A stretch of 64,000 nucleotides of DNA from Macrostomum hystrix (lineage: Eukaryota; Platyhelminthes; Macrostomidae): contig CATNEN010000039.1 in the NCBI GenBank assembly GCA_950097015.1, positions 6,216,501-6,280,500 of the forward strand, written 5' to 3'. How positions within the stretch are numbered: position 1 is the first letter of the stretch; the number at the start of each line of letters is the position of its first letter. The translations under genes were made by a program, and so were the position numbers. Positions 1 to 11,900 of the stretch are shown piece after piece. The notes beneath the pieces are model-generated. The model searched no databases, had not been told where the DNA came from, and was given only the letters and a program-made list of their open reading frames with translations.

Positions 1-690
1 CCTTTGTCATTAACTTCCCGTCCATTTCTCTCTTCTCCCCACCTATTCTCCTCTCGTATTACTCATTTTACTTTTTTGGCATGGCATGTTGGCATGTGAC
101 TACTAGTTTTGAGTAGCACGTTAACCTTTTTATGAAGCCTACCTCCTAAGATAATTAATTTAAATGCGTGTGCAACAAACCCGAGTGACAACTAATTCGC
201 CTGATATGTGCTTTTTGACTATTTTTCTATAATAGTTATTCCAACAGTTCTATAATATGTGGCACTGAAAATCTTGTAAATAATATGTTTTGTTATATTT
301 CGTGTGCCTAGCGGCTTTTATTTCTACTTGAATTTAACAAGCTTTTGAAGCTGCTAATCATTATGAAATTGCTTATGAAGCTGTAAATATATATTTATTA
401 TAATTTCAACCCCAGAGTGTAATCACTAGTTGGGTGCGATATGCCAACTTTTCAAGCATTTTATTATTCGATTTCTAATTCTCAGAACAGTTTTATTCTA
501 GCTGATGGATGGATGGATGGAGAGGCCACGAGTTCGTATCTCGTCTCAACAAAAAGAAATTATTTCAAATCAGCCAGTTGTAAAATGAGTTGGGGGTACA
601 GTCCATGGACAATCTTCAGCCACGGCTGTGCCAATGGCTGTACATCTGGTATTTTCAATTCTCATGCTGCATTGATAATCTGATTAAATT
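1..690. other. AT-rich upstream region
   Basis: I see no convincing coding sequence here. A short open frame at 441-683 has no recognisable features. The stretch 597-650, read on the minus strand, resembles the 3' part of the second SINE family (the copies near 41.7 and 44.1 kb), so it is probably a decayed SINE fragment. The region should hold the promoter of the downstream helicase gene, but no clear core element is visible. Confidence 0.4.
597..650 (-). mobile_element. Degraded fragment of SINE family B
   Basis: On the minus strand this reads CCAGATGTACAGCC, then GCACAGCCG and finally TCCATGGACTG. The intact copies read CCAGATGTGCAGCC, GCACAGCCG and TCCATGGACTG in the same order. The middle is deleted. 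Similarity is partial, so this is a tentative remnant. Confidence 0.35.
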
Positions 691-697
691 GTTTCAG
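683..697 (+). promoter_or_regulatory. Splice acceptor in the 5' UTR of the DDX10-like gene
   Basis: A pyrimidine-rich stretch ending TTGTTTCAG lies 13 bases upstream of the ATG at 711. It can be the 3' end of a 5' UTR intron or a spliced-leader acceptor. No matching donor is obvious nearby. Similar acceptors precede the next two genes on this strand. Confidence 0.5.
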
Positions 698-710
698 CAC
701 AACCGGGCGC

Positions 711-3700
711 ATGTCTGAGCTACCGCCGCAGCAGCAGCCGTTGCAGATGCCTCAGGACTCAAGGCCAATAAAAAAATTCGCCGACTTTCGTCTGAGTGCC
801 CGCACCCTGAAAGGCTTATCAATGGCCGGCTTCGTCAAGCCGACAGATATTCAACGGCTGGCCATTCCACCAGCTCTGGCTGGTTCGGACATTGTGGCCT
901 CGGCCAAGACTGGCAGCGGCAAGACGCTGGCCTTTGTGCTGCCCGCGCTTGAACTGCTCCATCGCGAGCACTGGTGCCGCGATCTCGGCCTGGGCGTCCT
1001 CATCGTGTCTCCGACCCGCGAGCTGGCCTATCAGATCTTTCGCGAGTTGAAACGCGTCGGCGTCAAGCACCAGTTCTCGCTGGGTTTAGTGACTGGCGGC
1101 TATCACGATGTCAAGGAGCAGGGGGCCCGTGTCGGCCGCATGAACATCCTGGTGGCCACTCCTGGCCGTCTCGTGCAGCACCTTTCAGAGAGGCCTGACC
1201 TGAGCACCGACAATCTGCGACTCCTGGTGCTGGATGAAGCTGACAGGTGTGTTGGACACTTGTGCCATGAGCTGCGGTTGCGGGCCCAGTAATGACTGCG
1301 TTTTCAGTGGTGAAAGTGGACCTGAGGATTGCATGGCGAGAATGTAGCAGATAGACCTGAGGATTGCATGGCGAGAATCTAGCAGATAGACCTGAGGATT
1401 GCATGGCGAGAATGTAGCAGATAGACCTGAGGATTGCATGGCGAGAATGTAGCAGATAGACCTGAGGATTGCATGGCGAGAATGTAGCTGATAGACCTGA
1501 GGATTGCATGGCGAGAATATAGCAGATAGACCTGAGGATTGCATGGCGAGAATGTAGCAGATAGACCTGAGGATTGCATGGCGAGAATGTAGCAGATAGA
1601 CCTGAGGATTGCATGGCGAGAATGTAGCTGATAGACCTGAGGATTGCATGGCGAGAATGTAGCAGATAGACCTGAGGATTGCATGGCGAGAATGTAGCTG
1701 ATAGACCTGAGGATTGCATGGCGAGAATGTAGCTGATAGACCTGAGGATTGCATGGCGAGAATGTAGCAGATAGACCTGAGGATTGCATGGCGAGAATGT
1801 AGCAGATAGACCTGAGGATTGCATGGCGAGAATATAGCAGATAGACCTGAGGATTGCATGGCGAGGGTCTATTAAATCTCTCCTGATCTTCATTCTCGCC
1901 CCTCAGAATCCTGCAACTGGGCTTCAAGGCCGAGCTGGACGCGCTTCTCGACTACCTGCCGGCCGGCCGGCAGACCCTGCTGTTCTCGGCTACCCAGACT
2001 CGCAGCGTGCAGGACCTGGCCAGGCTGCAGATGCGCCAGCCGGTGTGCCAGGTTGACGCCAGCAGGCTGTCGACTACGGCAACTCCAGACGGCCTGAGGC
2101 AGGGCTTCGTGCGCTGCCAGTCCGTGGCTGACAAGCCGCGCTACCTGTGGCAGTTTATCACGGGCAATCGGCAGCGAAAGAGTATCGCCTTCTTTGCCAC
2201 CTGCAAGCAGGTGGGTATTTCTATTGGGTTTCGGTTTTGTTAACTGTGCATTTAGTTTAGTCTGCAAACGATCGGAAACCACGACCCTTTATTAATTTGC
2301 TAATTTTTTGCCCGTCCTTCATCTGCCCAATCAATCATCCACTCCTTCCAATTAGCTCCTTCAAAATTGCTCCTTAAATGCGCCTCTTTTTTCGAACCCG
2401 CCCCTTCCTCCGATCCGCCACTCAAATCCGCCCCTCCGCTCCGCCCCTTCCTCCAATACCCCCTTCTTCCTATCCGCCCCTTCCTCCAATCTGCCCCTTT
2501 CTCCAATCCGCCCCTTCATCCAATCTGCCCCATCCTCCAATCCGCCCCTTCCTCCGATCCGCCCCTTCCTCCGATCCGCCCCTTCCTCCAATCCGCCCCT
2601 TTCTCCAATCCGCATTTTCATCTAATCCGCCCCTTCCTCCAATCCGCCCCTTCCTCCAATCTGCCCCTTCCTCCAATCTGCCCCTTCCTCCAATCCGCCC
2701 CTTTCTCCAATCTGCATTTTCATCCAATCCGCCCCTTTCTCCAATCCGCATTTTCATCCAATCCGCCCCTTCCTCCAATCTGCCCCTTCCTCCAATCTGC
2801 CCCTTCCTCCAATCCGCCCCTTCTTCCAATCTGCCCCTTCCTCCAATCCGCATCATCCTTTAACTCATCCCTTCTCCCATCCACATCCCATTCAATGCTG
2901 ATCCAGAATAGCGAGTTAGCTGACTCCTCCATCCACCCGCAATGGGACACGCCCAGGTTCGCTTCTACAACGAGCTGCTGCTCAAACTTCGCCCCGGAGT
3001 TCGCGTGCTGCCCCTCCACGGTGGCATGACGCAGCGTCGACGCACGGCCGTCTACGATGAATTTGTTCGCGTCAAGCACGCCGTCATGCTGTGCACCGAC
3101 CTCGCAGCGCGTGGCCTCGACTTCCCCGACGTCGATTGTGTCCTCCAGGTCGACTGTCCGCCGGATCTGCGCACCTACGTTCACCGGGTTGGCCGCACAG
3201 CCAGGCTGACCCGTACTGGCCGAGCTGTTCTACTCCTGCTGGATTGGGAGGCCGACACTCTGCCAGGCCTGCTAGCCGGCTTGCGGCCGCCTGTGCAGCT
3301 GGAGCCTGTCAAACTGCGCCTGCCAGTCAAGTGGGATATTGTGGGCAAGATCGCCGGCCTGGTGGCTGCCGACGGCGAATTGCGAGGCATGGCCGAGCGG
3401 GCGGTTCGAACCTATTTGAAGACCTACGCCTGCTTTGCCGAGCTCAAACAGGTATCTTGAGTCTATTATACTTAGGCTTCATCTAGGGGGGTCGGTGGCA
3501 GAGCGGTTAACGCGTTTGCCTCTCGCACCAATGTCCCCTCGAAATGGGCAGAACTGCCTCCTCGCTGGCTGCGGGTCTAGTGTCACCAAGTGATGTGCCA
3601 TCGTCCGCAGCCCTCCTGCAATTCTTGTTTTCTTATTTTAGTCTCACTCGTCATGCAGGTATTTCAAGCCCAACGCCTGGACCTCCTGGAACTCGCTCGC

Positions 3701-4495
3701 TCCTACGGGCTCGCGCGGGTGCCCCGCCTGCCCAAGCCGGTGCTGGCCAAGGTCCGGCTGCCAGGAGCCTCCGGATCCGACGAGCTGCTGCTGGGTGACA
3801 ACGACGACGAAGACGACAGCGCCAGCGGCGATGCGGCCGCCAATGATGCGGACAGCGAAGTCGACGACTTTCTAATAGCGAAATCGGAATCTGAACTGGC
3901 CGGTGGCACAGCGCCTGCTAAGGAGGGAAAACCTCACAAAAAGAAAAACAACAATCTTCAGGTCGCACCGGTGGAGCCAGCGGACCTGCCCGATGAAGAT
4001 GAGCCGTCTTCGTCCTCGAAGCGCAAGAAGCCGACGCTGACAAAGGCCCGCCTGGCCAAGCGAATCCTGAGCAAAGGCATTCGGCCCTTCACCCGGGTTC
4101 TGTTCAATGAAGACGGCGACGTCATAGCCGATCCTCGTCTGCCGGCAGCGGTCTCGCTGGCTGATGACAACGCGGGCGGCAGTGGCGGGTTGGCCATAGA
4201 CGATGCCAAGCGTCACCTGGCTGAGGAGGACGCGGTAGATAAGCGACTGTACAGAGAGATGGTGCAGCGCCGGCATCGGGAAGCCAAGGCCAAGGCAAAG
4301 GCCAGACGGTTGGCGGAGAAGGCTGCTGGTGGCGGCCGCGGCGGCCCTTTCGCTAAGCGGCGAAGGCTTCAAGCTGAGGACGATGAGGATGACGATGATG
4401 ACGATGATGAGGGCAGCGGAAGCAGCAGTGGAGAGAAGGAGCACGAACAGGAGGCGGAGGAATTTGAAGGCGAAGACGTGGAAGACGCTGATTAA
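711..4495 (+). CDS. DDX10: DEAD-box ATP-dependent RNA helicase, DDX10/Dbp4 type (4 exons)
   Basis: The exons are 711-1246, 1907-2210, 2957-3451 and 3659-4495, giving 723 aa. All junctions are GT-AG and keep frame. The Q motif is around residues 22-48, Walker A ASAKTGSGKT at 63-72, PTRELA at 101-106, TPGR at 150-153 and DEAD at 175-178. SAT (about 206-208), RGLD and HRVGRTAR follow. The acidic and basic C-terminal tail, with TKARLAKRIL, DDAKRHLAEED and an RRHREAKAKAKAR stretch, resembles the DDX10-specific extension and sets it apart from DDX18 or DDX55. Known role of the family: a nucleolar helicase that frees U14 snoRNA from pre-rRNA during 18S rRNA maturation. The human protein is about 150 aa longer, mostly in the low-complexity tail. 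Introns 1 and 2 hold minisatellites and intron 3 holds a SINE fragment. The start is the first ATG after an acceptor-like sequence. An AATAAA at 4593-4598 fits the 3' end. Confidence 0.92.
1316..1868. repeat. 35-bp minisatellite filling DDX10 intron 1
   Basis: About 16 nearly identical copies of a unit containing GACCTGAGGATTGCATGGCG. The array occupies most of the 660-bp intron (1247-1906). Variation is limited to a few sites (GTAGCAG or GTAGCTG, and AATGT, AATCT or AATAT), suggesting recent homogenisation. Open frames across it are repeat artefacts. Confidence 0.95.
2395..2853. repeat. 17-bp pyrimidine-rich minisatellite in DDX10 intron 2
   Basis: About 27 copies of the 17-mer CCGCCCCTTCCTCCAAT and close variants (CTGCCCC, CGCATTTTCATC). 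The strand is almost pure pyrimidine with scattered G and A, so the transcript intron has a very long polypyrimidine tract upstream of the acceptor at 2956. Confidence 0.95.
3488..3605 (+). mobile_element. tRNA-derived SINE, family A, internally deleted (DDX10 intron 3)
   Basis: The head GGTGGCAGAGCGGTTAACGC contains a good RNA polymerase III A box (TGGCAGAGCGG). After CTCGCACCAATGTCCC the sequence jumps to the tail seen in the other copies (AAATGGGCAGAACTGCCTCC, GCTGCGGGTCTAGTG). The B box and middle are missing. This is the plus-strand copy; the three other copies are in the opposite orientation. Confidence 0.75.
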
Positions 4496-4592
4496 TCTGT
4501 TTCAAAATCTTATATCTCTCTTCCTTTTTGACGCCTTGTTTTGCATTGTGCTGCGAATTGCATTTCGGCGTTACTTAATGACTTGTTAATGA

Positions 4593-4598
4593 AATAAA
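4593..4598 (+). terminator. Poly(A) signal of the DDX10-like gene
   Basis: Canonical AATAAA about 100 bases after the stop codon, in AT-rich DNA. Confidence 0.6.
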
Positions 4599-4847
4599 AA
4601 ACAAATTTTTTGCGCTTTGGCAAGGTGTTTTACCGATTTAACACTTTAATGAAACATCCAAAAAGTATTGATGTGTTTAAATATACTCTGTGTGTGATTC
4701 TACGAGCTATAAAGTATTTTGGTACTTTTTTCATCGAAAGTACCAACTTTTTTAGAAACACAAATAAGTATGCAAAAATTAGGAATGTTGTGTCGTCGCA
4801 GTTCAACGACACAACAGAAATAGGAATGGTATAAAAGCCAGTCACGG

Positions 4848-4898
4848 CTATTTTTAGAAACAAACAGGGATGTGAAAATGAGTCACGTCTATTTTTAG
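4848..4898. promoter_or_regulatory. Two MEF2-like sites
   Basis: CTATTTTTAG occurs at 4848-4857 and 4889-4898, each a perfect match to the MEF2 consensus YTAWWWWTAR. Each is embedded in a diverged duplicate reading AGTCACG(G/T)CTATTTTTAGAAAC. They lie between the DDX10 poly(A) signal and the next gene. Function is inferred from the motif only. Confidence 0.4.
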
Positions 4899-4959
4899 AA
4901 ACAGAAACACACATATATAGTTTCTGTAGCTATTTTAAGAAACGAAATTCTCTAATTTT

Positions 4960-4977
4960 CTTTCATTTTACTTTCAG
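4960..4977 (+). promoter_or_regulatory. Splice acceptor before the 108-aa gene
   Basis: The sequence TTTCATTTTACTTTCAG ends 24 bases before the ATG at 5002. It is a strong polypyrimidine-AG acceptor with no annotated upstream exon of its own, as expected for a 5' UTR intron or a trans-splice site. Confidence 0.55.
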
Positions 4978-5001
4978 CCATACCATTCAACAGAAGGTGC
5001 T

Positions 5002-5328
5002 ATGCCATCCTCGCAGCAGCAGCCGGATGAGCCAGACGCTGAGCAGCTGTTGGACGCCCTCGAAGCTGCTTATCGATCGCGTCGAGTTGGCGTTGCCGCA
5101 GCGCTGACGTCATTTCGCCAACGCCTGGAGCAACGCCAGGCGTCCATTCTTGGAGCTCAGTGTCACTGCGCTGATCGCGCGATGTCCGACGCCGAAGGCG
5201 AAGGCGAAGACGGCGACAGCGCGGCGCGGGCTGCTAGCGAAGCTGCCGAAGCTGTTCAACGCCAGATCAAAGAGATGCGCCAGTTGAAGTCGGCCCTGGA
5301 GGCCAGAATGGCAGGAGTTCGGCTGTAA
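5002..5328 (+). CDS. Small Glu/Ala/Gln-rich protein of unknown function, 108 aa
   Basis: I do not recognise this protein. It is a single exon with strong GC-rich codon usage like its neighbours and a good acceptor before it. AATAAA at 5443-5448 follows. Two stretches look helical and coiled-coil prone: residues about 14-46 (EQLLDALEAAYRSRR... FRQRLEQRQ) and about 84-104 (AVQRQIKEMRQLKSALEARM). They are separated by an acidic Ser/Ala/Gly-rich linker. A CHC motif sits near residue 54. It has no signal peptide or membrane segment. It lies between two ribosome-assembly helicases on the same strand, so co-expression with them is plausible. That placement is the only hint of function. Confidence 0.7.
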   Translation: MPSSQQQPDEPDAEQLLDALEAAYRSRRVGVAAALTSFRQRLEQRQASILGAQCHCADRAMSDAEGEGEDGDSAARAASEAAEAVQRQIKEMRQLKSALEARMAGVRL

Positions 5329-5442
5329 AACACGAGAATTCGGATTCATTCGCAAGATCGCCTTTCATGTGCGATCTGGGAAGCATTTTTGAATTGTGTG
5401 CTTTAAACCTCGAAAAGTTTTTACTGTGTGCAAGCAATTCTA

Positions 5443-5448
5443 AATAAA
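5443..5448 (+). terminator. Poly(A) signal of the 108-aa gene
   Basis: Canonical AATAAA 115 bases after the stop codon at 5328. Confidence 0.55.
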
Positions 5449-5599
5449 TGTTCAACTTGCTGCTTGTGTAGTTACTTTTTTCTACTTTAATGTAAGTCCT
5501 GGCTTGACTTTCGCTGACTAATTTATTGAGACAAACATTTAGTATTCATTCAGACTGGAATTGTGGATTTAAGAAAAATTTAGGATCTACGGATTAGGG

Positions 5600-5770
5600 A
5601 AGAATTGGGGTTAGTGACAAGTTAGGATTTTATCATTAGCTTAGAGTTAGGATTTTATCGTTAGCTGAGAGTTGGGATTTAATGATTAGCTGTGAGTTGG
5701 GATTTAATGATTAGCTCAGAGTTGGGATTTAATGATTAGCTGAGAGTTGTGATTTAAAGATCAATGTGAG
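5600..5770. repeat. 25-bp short tandem array between genes
   Basis: Six to seven imperfect copies of a unit around TTAGCTGAGAGTTGGGATTT, in the gap between the 108-aa gene and the DEAH-box helicase gene. Copies differ by 1-4 bases, so the array is older than most in this window. Confidence 0.85.
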
Positions 5771-5879
5771 CGGTTAATTTAGTTTTAATTTAAGATTTAT
5801 ACGTTCTGATTAAAAACCTTAACTTTCCGTCGATGAAATGGTTTTTGTCTAAAATTAGATTAAGTTTTGGTAACTCCTG

Positions 5880-5899
5880 GTTTTCTGTGTCGCACGCAG
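5880..5899 (+). promoter_or_regulatory. Splice acceptor before the DHX37-like gene
   Basis: TTTTCTGTGTCGCACGCAG ends 50 bases upstream of the ATG at 5950. It is the third gene in a row with an acceptor-like 5' boundary, consistent with either leader introns or spliced-leader trans-splicing. Confidence 0.45.
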
Positions 5900-5949
5900 T
5901 GCTCAGCAGCTGCTGCAGATGAGAACTGGTCCCGAACTGCCCTAACAAA

Positions 5950-8900
5950 ATGATGTCCAAGAGAGGCAGCCGCAAGAAGAGGCGGTCAACTGCAGCCGAT
6001 TCCGCCGTCGCCAGTCCAGCCGATGTCGAAGCATCAGCCGGCGTCGCCCTCGACCCGTCGCTGTTCGGCCGGCGAGGCGGCGAGAAGTTCGACGCGGCCA
6101 ACGCCTTCGCCTTGCCCGGCTCTGGCCGGCGAAAGCGTCGCCAACGGCGAGGCGACAGCGACGAAGCGGATTCGGGCGAGAGCGACGGCGACGTCGAGGA
6201 CGTGGGCGAAGAGGAACAGAAGAGTCGGAAGCGCCTGAAGCTGAAGCGCCTGAAGCGGGAACTGCAGTCGGACCTGTTGACTAAGAAGAGACGAAAAGAG
6301 CTTGAGCGGATTGTGCACAAGAAGGAGAGCGCGCGAACCCGGTCCGCCCTGTGGGAGGAGCTGCGCCAGTATCAGTTCCCGGATGATGCGGCTGCCACCG
6401 CCGATCTGCTGCCGTCGGCCGCGATTCACGGCGCTGTTGTCGGGTATGTTTGTGGGGCCGGTTGTCATGCCATCGTGACACTGGACTCGCAGCCAGTGAG
6501 GAGATAAATGTGCCAATTCCGCTGACTCCTGAGCACATACGCACACAGGTGTGTACATCTGCCCTGACTTTCTCATCGCCAGGCTGCGTACACTGTCACT
6601 GCGCCTTGGAGGTTGGCCCTCAAGGGCGTAAATCGCACGACAAGCCCCCAAGCCTTCTCTCCGCGGCTGCGTCCCAAATAAATGTGGCCTCGCCGCGGAA
6701 TCGAACTCAGGGACCTCTTGTCCAACTGGTCTAAGCGTTGTTTCTATTCTAATAAATCTGTCTTGACTTTTTCTCTAACAATTTGTTTTTTTCAGCAAAC
6801 GCGACAGGACGAAAAGCAGTACAAATGAGGAACAATCTGGGGATAATTCACAGAAGTCGGGGTCAATGAAAACTCTGCTGAAAGGCTGGCAGCAGCAGCA
6901 GCAGCAGCAATCGGAATCTGATGATAGCACGGACACCTCGGACATCAGTGTGAGCAGCAGCGATTCTGAGGCGGTGGAGTCCGATCTCGAACAAGACGAA
7001 GGCGAGCTTCCTACTGTAAATAAGCAGCAGCAGCAACAGCAGCAGCCCGCTGCTCCAGCCAACCCGGCGGATAATAAGCCAAGTAAGACAAAAGTTTAAA
7101 GTAACGATTAGCGCTTCAAAATACGTTAACTGAATTGAGTTTCCATTATGCGAAAAGCCGCAGACGAGAGCAAGCCTTCAGCGGCCACCTTCGTCAGTGT
7201 CCGCCGATCCAAAGCCGTTGAGCAGCGTCGCCGTCAGCTGCCAATACTGTCTGAGGAGCACAGCATTATGGAGGCCGTTGCCGCTCACGATGTTGTGCTC
7301 ATCTGCGGGCAGACTGGCAGCGGCAAGACTACTCAGATGCCGCAGTTCCTCTATGAGGCTGGCTACGCTCTGGACGGCCGCCGGATTGTCGTCACGGAGC
7401 CCCGACGCGTGGCTGCCGTGGCCATGTCCGAGCGGGTGGCCGATGAGCTCGGTCTGGGCCGCGGCCGTGTCGGCTATCAGATTCGCTACCAGGGCAATGT
7501 CACCGACGACACTGTCATCAAGTTTGTCACTGACGGAGTGCTGCTTAAGGAGGTTGGCTTTTACCCTATTCACACCTGAATCTCATCAGCAATATCCCAT
7601 TCACACCTGAACCTCATCAGCAATATCCCATTCACACCTGAACCTCATCATCAATATCCCATTCACACCCGCATCCCATCAGCCATATCCCATTCACACC
7701 TGCATTCCATCAGCAATATCCCATTCACACCTGCATCCCATCAGCAATATCCCATTCACACCTGAATCTCATCAGCAATATCCCATTCACACCTGAATCT
7801 CATCAGCAATATCCCATTCACACCTGCATCCCATCAGCAATATCCCATTCACACCTGCATCCCATCAGCAATATCTCATTCACACCTGAATCTCATCAGC
7901 AATATCCCATTCACACCTGAATCTCATCAGCAATATCCCATTCACACCTGAATCTCATCAGCAATATCCCATTCACACCTGCATCCCATCAGCAATATCC
8001 CATTCACACCTGCATCCCATCAGCAATATCCCATTCACACCTGCATCCCATCAGCAATATCCCATTCACACCTGCATCCCATCAGCAATATCCCATTCAC
8101 ACCTGCATCCCATCAGCAATATCCCATTCACACCTGCATCCCATCAGCAATATCCCATTCACACCTGCATCCCATCAGCAATATCCCATTCACACCTGCA
8201 TCCCATCAGCAATATCCCATTCACACCTGCATCCCATCAGTAATATCCCATTCACACCTGCATCCCATCAGCAATATCCCATTCACACCTGCATCCCATC
8301 AGCAATATCCCATTCACACCTGCATCCCATCAGCAATATCCCATTCACACCTGCATCCCATCAGCAATATCCCATTCACACCTGCATCCCATCAGCAATA
8401 TCCCATTCACACCTGCATCCCATCAGCAATATCCCATTCACACCTGCATCCCATCAGAAATATCCCATTCACACCTGCATCCCATCAGCAATATCCCATT
8501 CACACCTGCATCCCATCAGCAATATCCCATTCACACCTGCATCCCATCAGAAATATCCCATACACACCTCAGTCCCGTTAACAGCTGCATAAAAGTATCA
8601 TATTTCCAGCTGTCTTACCGATATCCTACAATCTAATACCTTGCTATCATATCCTCATGCACATCACCATCGCCTCCCGTCACCTGAACTTCATCCTCAC
8701 CGACCTCACCCTAATCCCGCAGCTGGAGTCGGACGTGCTGTTGCGCAACTACTCCGCCGTTGTGATTGACGAAGCGCACGAGCGCACAGTCTACACCGAC
8801 ATCCTCATCGGCCTTCTAAGCCGCGTCGTCATCCGTCGTCGTCGCCTCGGTCATCCGCTGAAGCTGCTGGTGATGTCGGCCACTCTGCGCGTGCAGGATT

Positions 8901-11900
8901 TCTTAGAAAACGAGCGCCTATTCCCAAATGTATCGAAGCCGCCGCTGGTACGCATTGATGCCAGGCAGTATCCCGTGACCGTGCACTTTAATCGGCGCAC
9001 GGAGGATGACTATTTGAGGGCCGCCTATGCCAAGGTGTGCCGACTGCACGCTTCTTTGCCGCCTGGCGGCGTCTTGGTCTTTGTGACTGGCGCTCAAGAG
9101 GTGAGTCGCAAAATCATTTTTTTTGTATTTTGTACTTTTATGTACTTTGTACTTTTGAGCAGTTTGCCATCAGAATGTACTTTTCAGCAGGCTAGCTCGT
9201 AGCATGTGGTTTAAATGGGTAGCTATTGGCACGTGAACATCTAAGTTGGCAGATATTTGCATTTACTTTTAAGCAAGTAGCTCGTGGTATATACTTTTAG
9301 GTTGGTGGGCTTTTTACAAGCACTTTTAGCTACTCATAATTGTTGGTTTTGATACATCCGTAGGGCCGTGTGTACTTTTAATACTCACCTGGACCATCTT
9401 AATGCACCTGATATTGTTTCTGCTTATAATACTCCAGGTAGTGACCCTAGCCTCCTGGCTGCGCCGTGCTTTTCGTAAGAAAGCGACGTCCACGACATCG
9501 ACGCCGGCCGACGCGGAAGCGGCCGCCGACGCGGCTGAGGAGCGCAGGCTGGAGATCTGCCTGGACAACTATTCGGCCGTGCCAGCCGACGAGGATGCCG
9601 AAATCAACGAGGCGCCGGTTGACGCAGAATTTCGCCGTGACGGTCGCCTACGCGTTGACGTCAACGATGACGTTGACGAGGATGATGAAGAGAGCGGCGA
9701 AGTCGACGCAGACGCCGAAGGCTTCGGACTTACAGACGAAGGCGCCGAGCCGACGGAGCGACTTCTGCGCGGCGCCGGTCCCGTCCACGTTGTCGGCCTC
9801 TACTCGCTGATGCCGCCTGACAGGCAGGCCCTTGCATTCCGCGACCCACCCGACGGTCATCGCATGATTGTTGTGGCCACAAACGTAGCGGAGACCTCCA
9901 TCACTATTCCCTGCGTGCGCTACGTTGTCGACACCGGACGGGTGAAGACTAAAGTCTACGACAAAATCACCGGCGTTTCCACTTTTGTTGTGACCTGGAC
10001 TAGCAAGGCTTCAGCTGAGCAGCGGGCTGGTCGGGCCGGCCGCCTAGGCCCCGGGCACTGCTACCGCCTGTACTCTTCTCAGGTGCGACCGCTTTGTTGC
10101 CTGGCAGAGAACTTGAGTATACAAAGTACTTAGGGTCACACCATGCGAATTTTATGTCCAGAAAAAGAACATTTCAAATTTTCCCATCTACCTAAGCATA
10201 CCTACCTAGACATGGATATATCTATCCATGCTATATATACATCCTCCCATGCAAAAATGCACCGCCCACGCAGTATATGCACCCGCCCACGCAGTATATA
10301 CATCCGCCCACCCAGTATATACATCCGCCCACGCAGTATATGCACCCGCCCACGCAGTATATACAACCGCCCACGCAGTATATACAACCGCCCACGCAGT
10401 ATATACACCCGCCCACGCAGTATATACATCCGCCCACGCAGTATATGCACCCGCCCACGCAGTATATACAACCGCCCACGCAGTATATACACCCGCCCAC
10501 GCAGTATATACACCCGCCCACGCAGTATATACAACCGCCCACGCAGTATATACATCCGCCCACGCAGTACGTACACATGTTGACACAATATGACCTCGTG
10601 ATCAAACGCTGCAGGTGTTCACTGACAGCTTCAAGGAATTCGCCGAGCCCGAACTGCTCACAAAGCCAGTAGACGAAGTTGTCCTGTTAGCCAAGCTCTA
10701 CGTGAACGATGTGCTGCACTTTCCGTTTCCCAATGCGCCAGACACCGAGGCCGTGGCCGCGTCTGAGGCTCGCCTAGTCCGGCTGGGCGCCCTGGACTCG
10801 CGCAAGCGCCTCACCCCGCAGGGCGCCCTGATGCGTCAGTTCCCGGTGTCGGCTCGCTTCGCCAAGATGCTGGTTGTGTGCGAACAGCAGGAGGACCTCA
10901 TCCCCTACGTCATCCTTCTGACGGCCTGTCTGTCCGTACCGGAAATCTTCATTGATCAGTCGAATAGTGGCGTCGACAAAATTGGTAACGAAGACGATCG
11001 CCTTGGCGACGTCGAGGCCGACGCTGAGAATAAGCGTCGAGCCAGAGCGTTCCGTCGAAGCTTTGCTCGCGCCGGTCAGGCCCTGTTGCTCGGCGATGTC
11101 ATGACGCTGCTGGGCGTGGCGGCCTGGTACGAGCGGCAGCTCACACAGCGGGGCCGCTCCGAGGCTGAATTGGCTGAGCAGCTGGCTGAGCTGGGCGTCC
11201 GGCATCGGGCTATCGGCGAGGTTCGAAAATTGCGCCGACACCTCACCGACATTGCTGCCAGATTGTTTGTTAAACGGCAGGCGAGTGACAAAAGACTAAT
11301 TAGATGACCACACTGAAGTAGACATTGTTGCTCCTGCCATTTACCGTCTTAGTGATTCGTCAATGATTTTATTTCAGATCTTCCTTGATCCCGCGCTTCC
11401 GCCGCCTCCCGAGCGAGTGTCTCTGCAGATGCGCCGCCTTCTGACCTCGGTGATGTCGGATCAGGTAAAATTGTGGTCTACATCTGTACAGCATCTCCCA
11501 CCCAGATGTACAGCATCTCCAACCCAGATGTACAGCATCTCCCACCCAGATGTACAGCATCTCCCACCCAGATGTACAGCATCTCCAACCCAGATGTACA
11601 TCTATACAGAATCTCCAACCCAGATGTACATCTTTACAGCATCTCCCACCCAGATGTACATCTGTACAGCATCTCCCACCCAGATGTAAATCTGTACAGC
11701 ATCTCCCACCCAGATGTACAGCATCTCCCACCCAGACATACAGCATCTCCCACCCAGATGTACATCTGTACAGCATCTCCCACCCAGATGTACAGCATCT
11801 CCCACCCAGATGTACAGCATCTCCAACCCAGATGTATAGCATCTCCCACCCAGATGTACAGCATCTCCCACCCAGATGTACATCTGTACAGCATCCTGAT

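Noticed and set aside
441-683. 80-aa frame upstream of the DDX10-like gene
   Set aside because: It includes a probable SINE remnant and shows no coding character.
1111-1927. Three long overlapping minus-strand frames over the 35-bp array
   Set aside because: They are the repeat translated in different registers; 35-bp units give a 35-aa period and the region is an intron of the DDX10-like gene.
3488-3540. Possible genuine tRNA gene
   Set aside because: It has an A box but lacks an anticodon arm, B box and acceptor-stem pairing; the tail matches the SINE copies instead.
10143-10672. Five overlapping frames on both strands near 10.2-10.6 kb
   Set aside because: The 21-bp array in DHX37 intron 5 keeps all frames open; the exon begins only at 10615.
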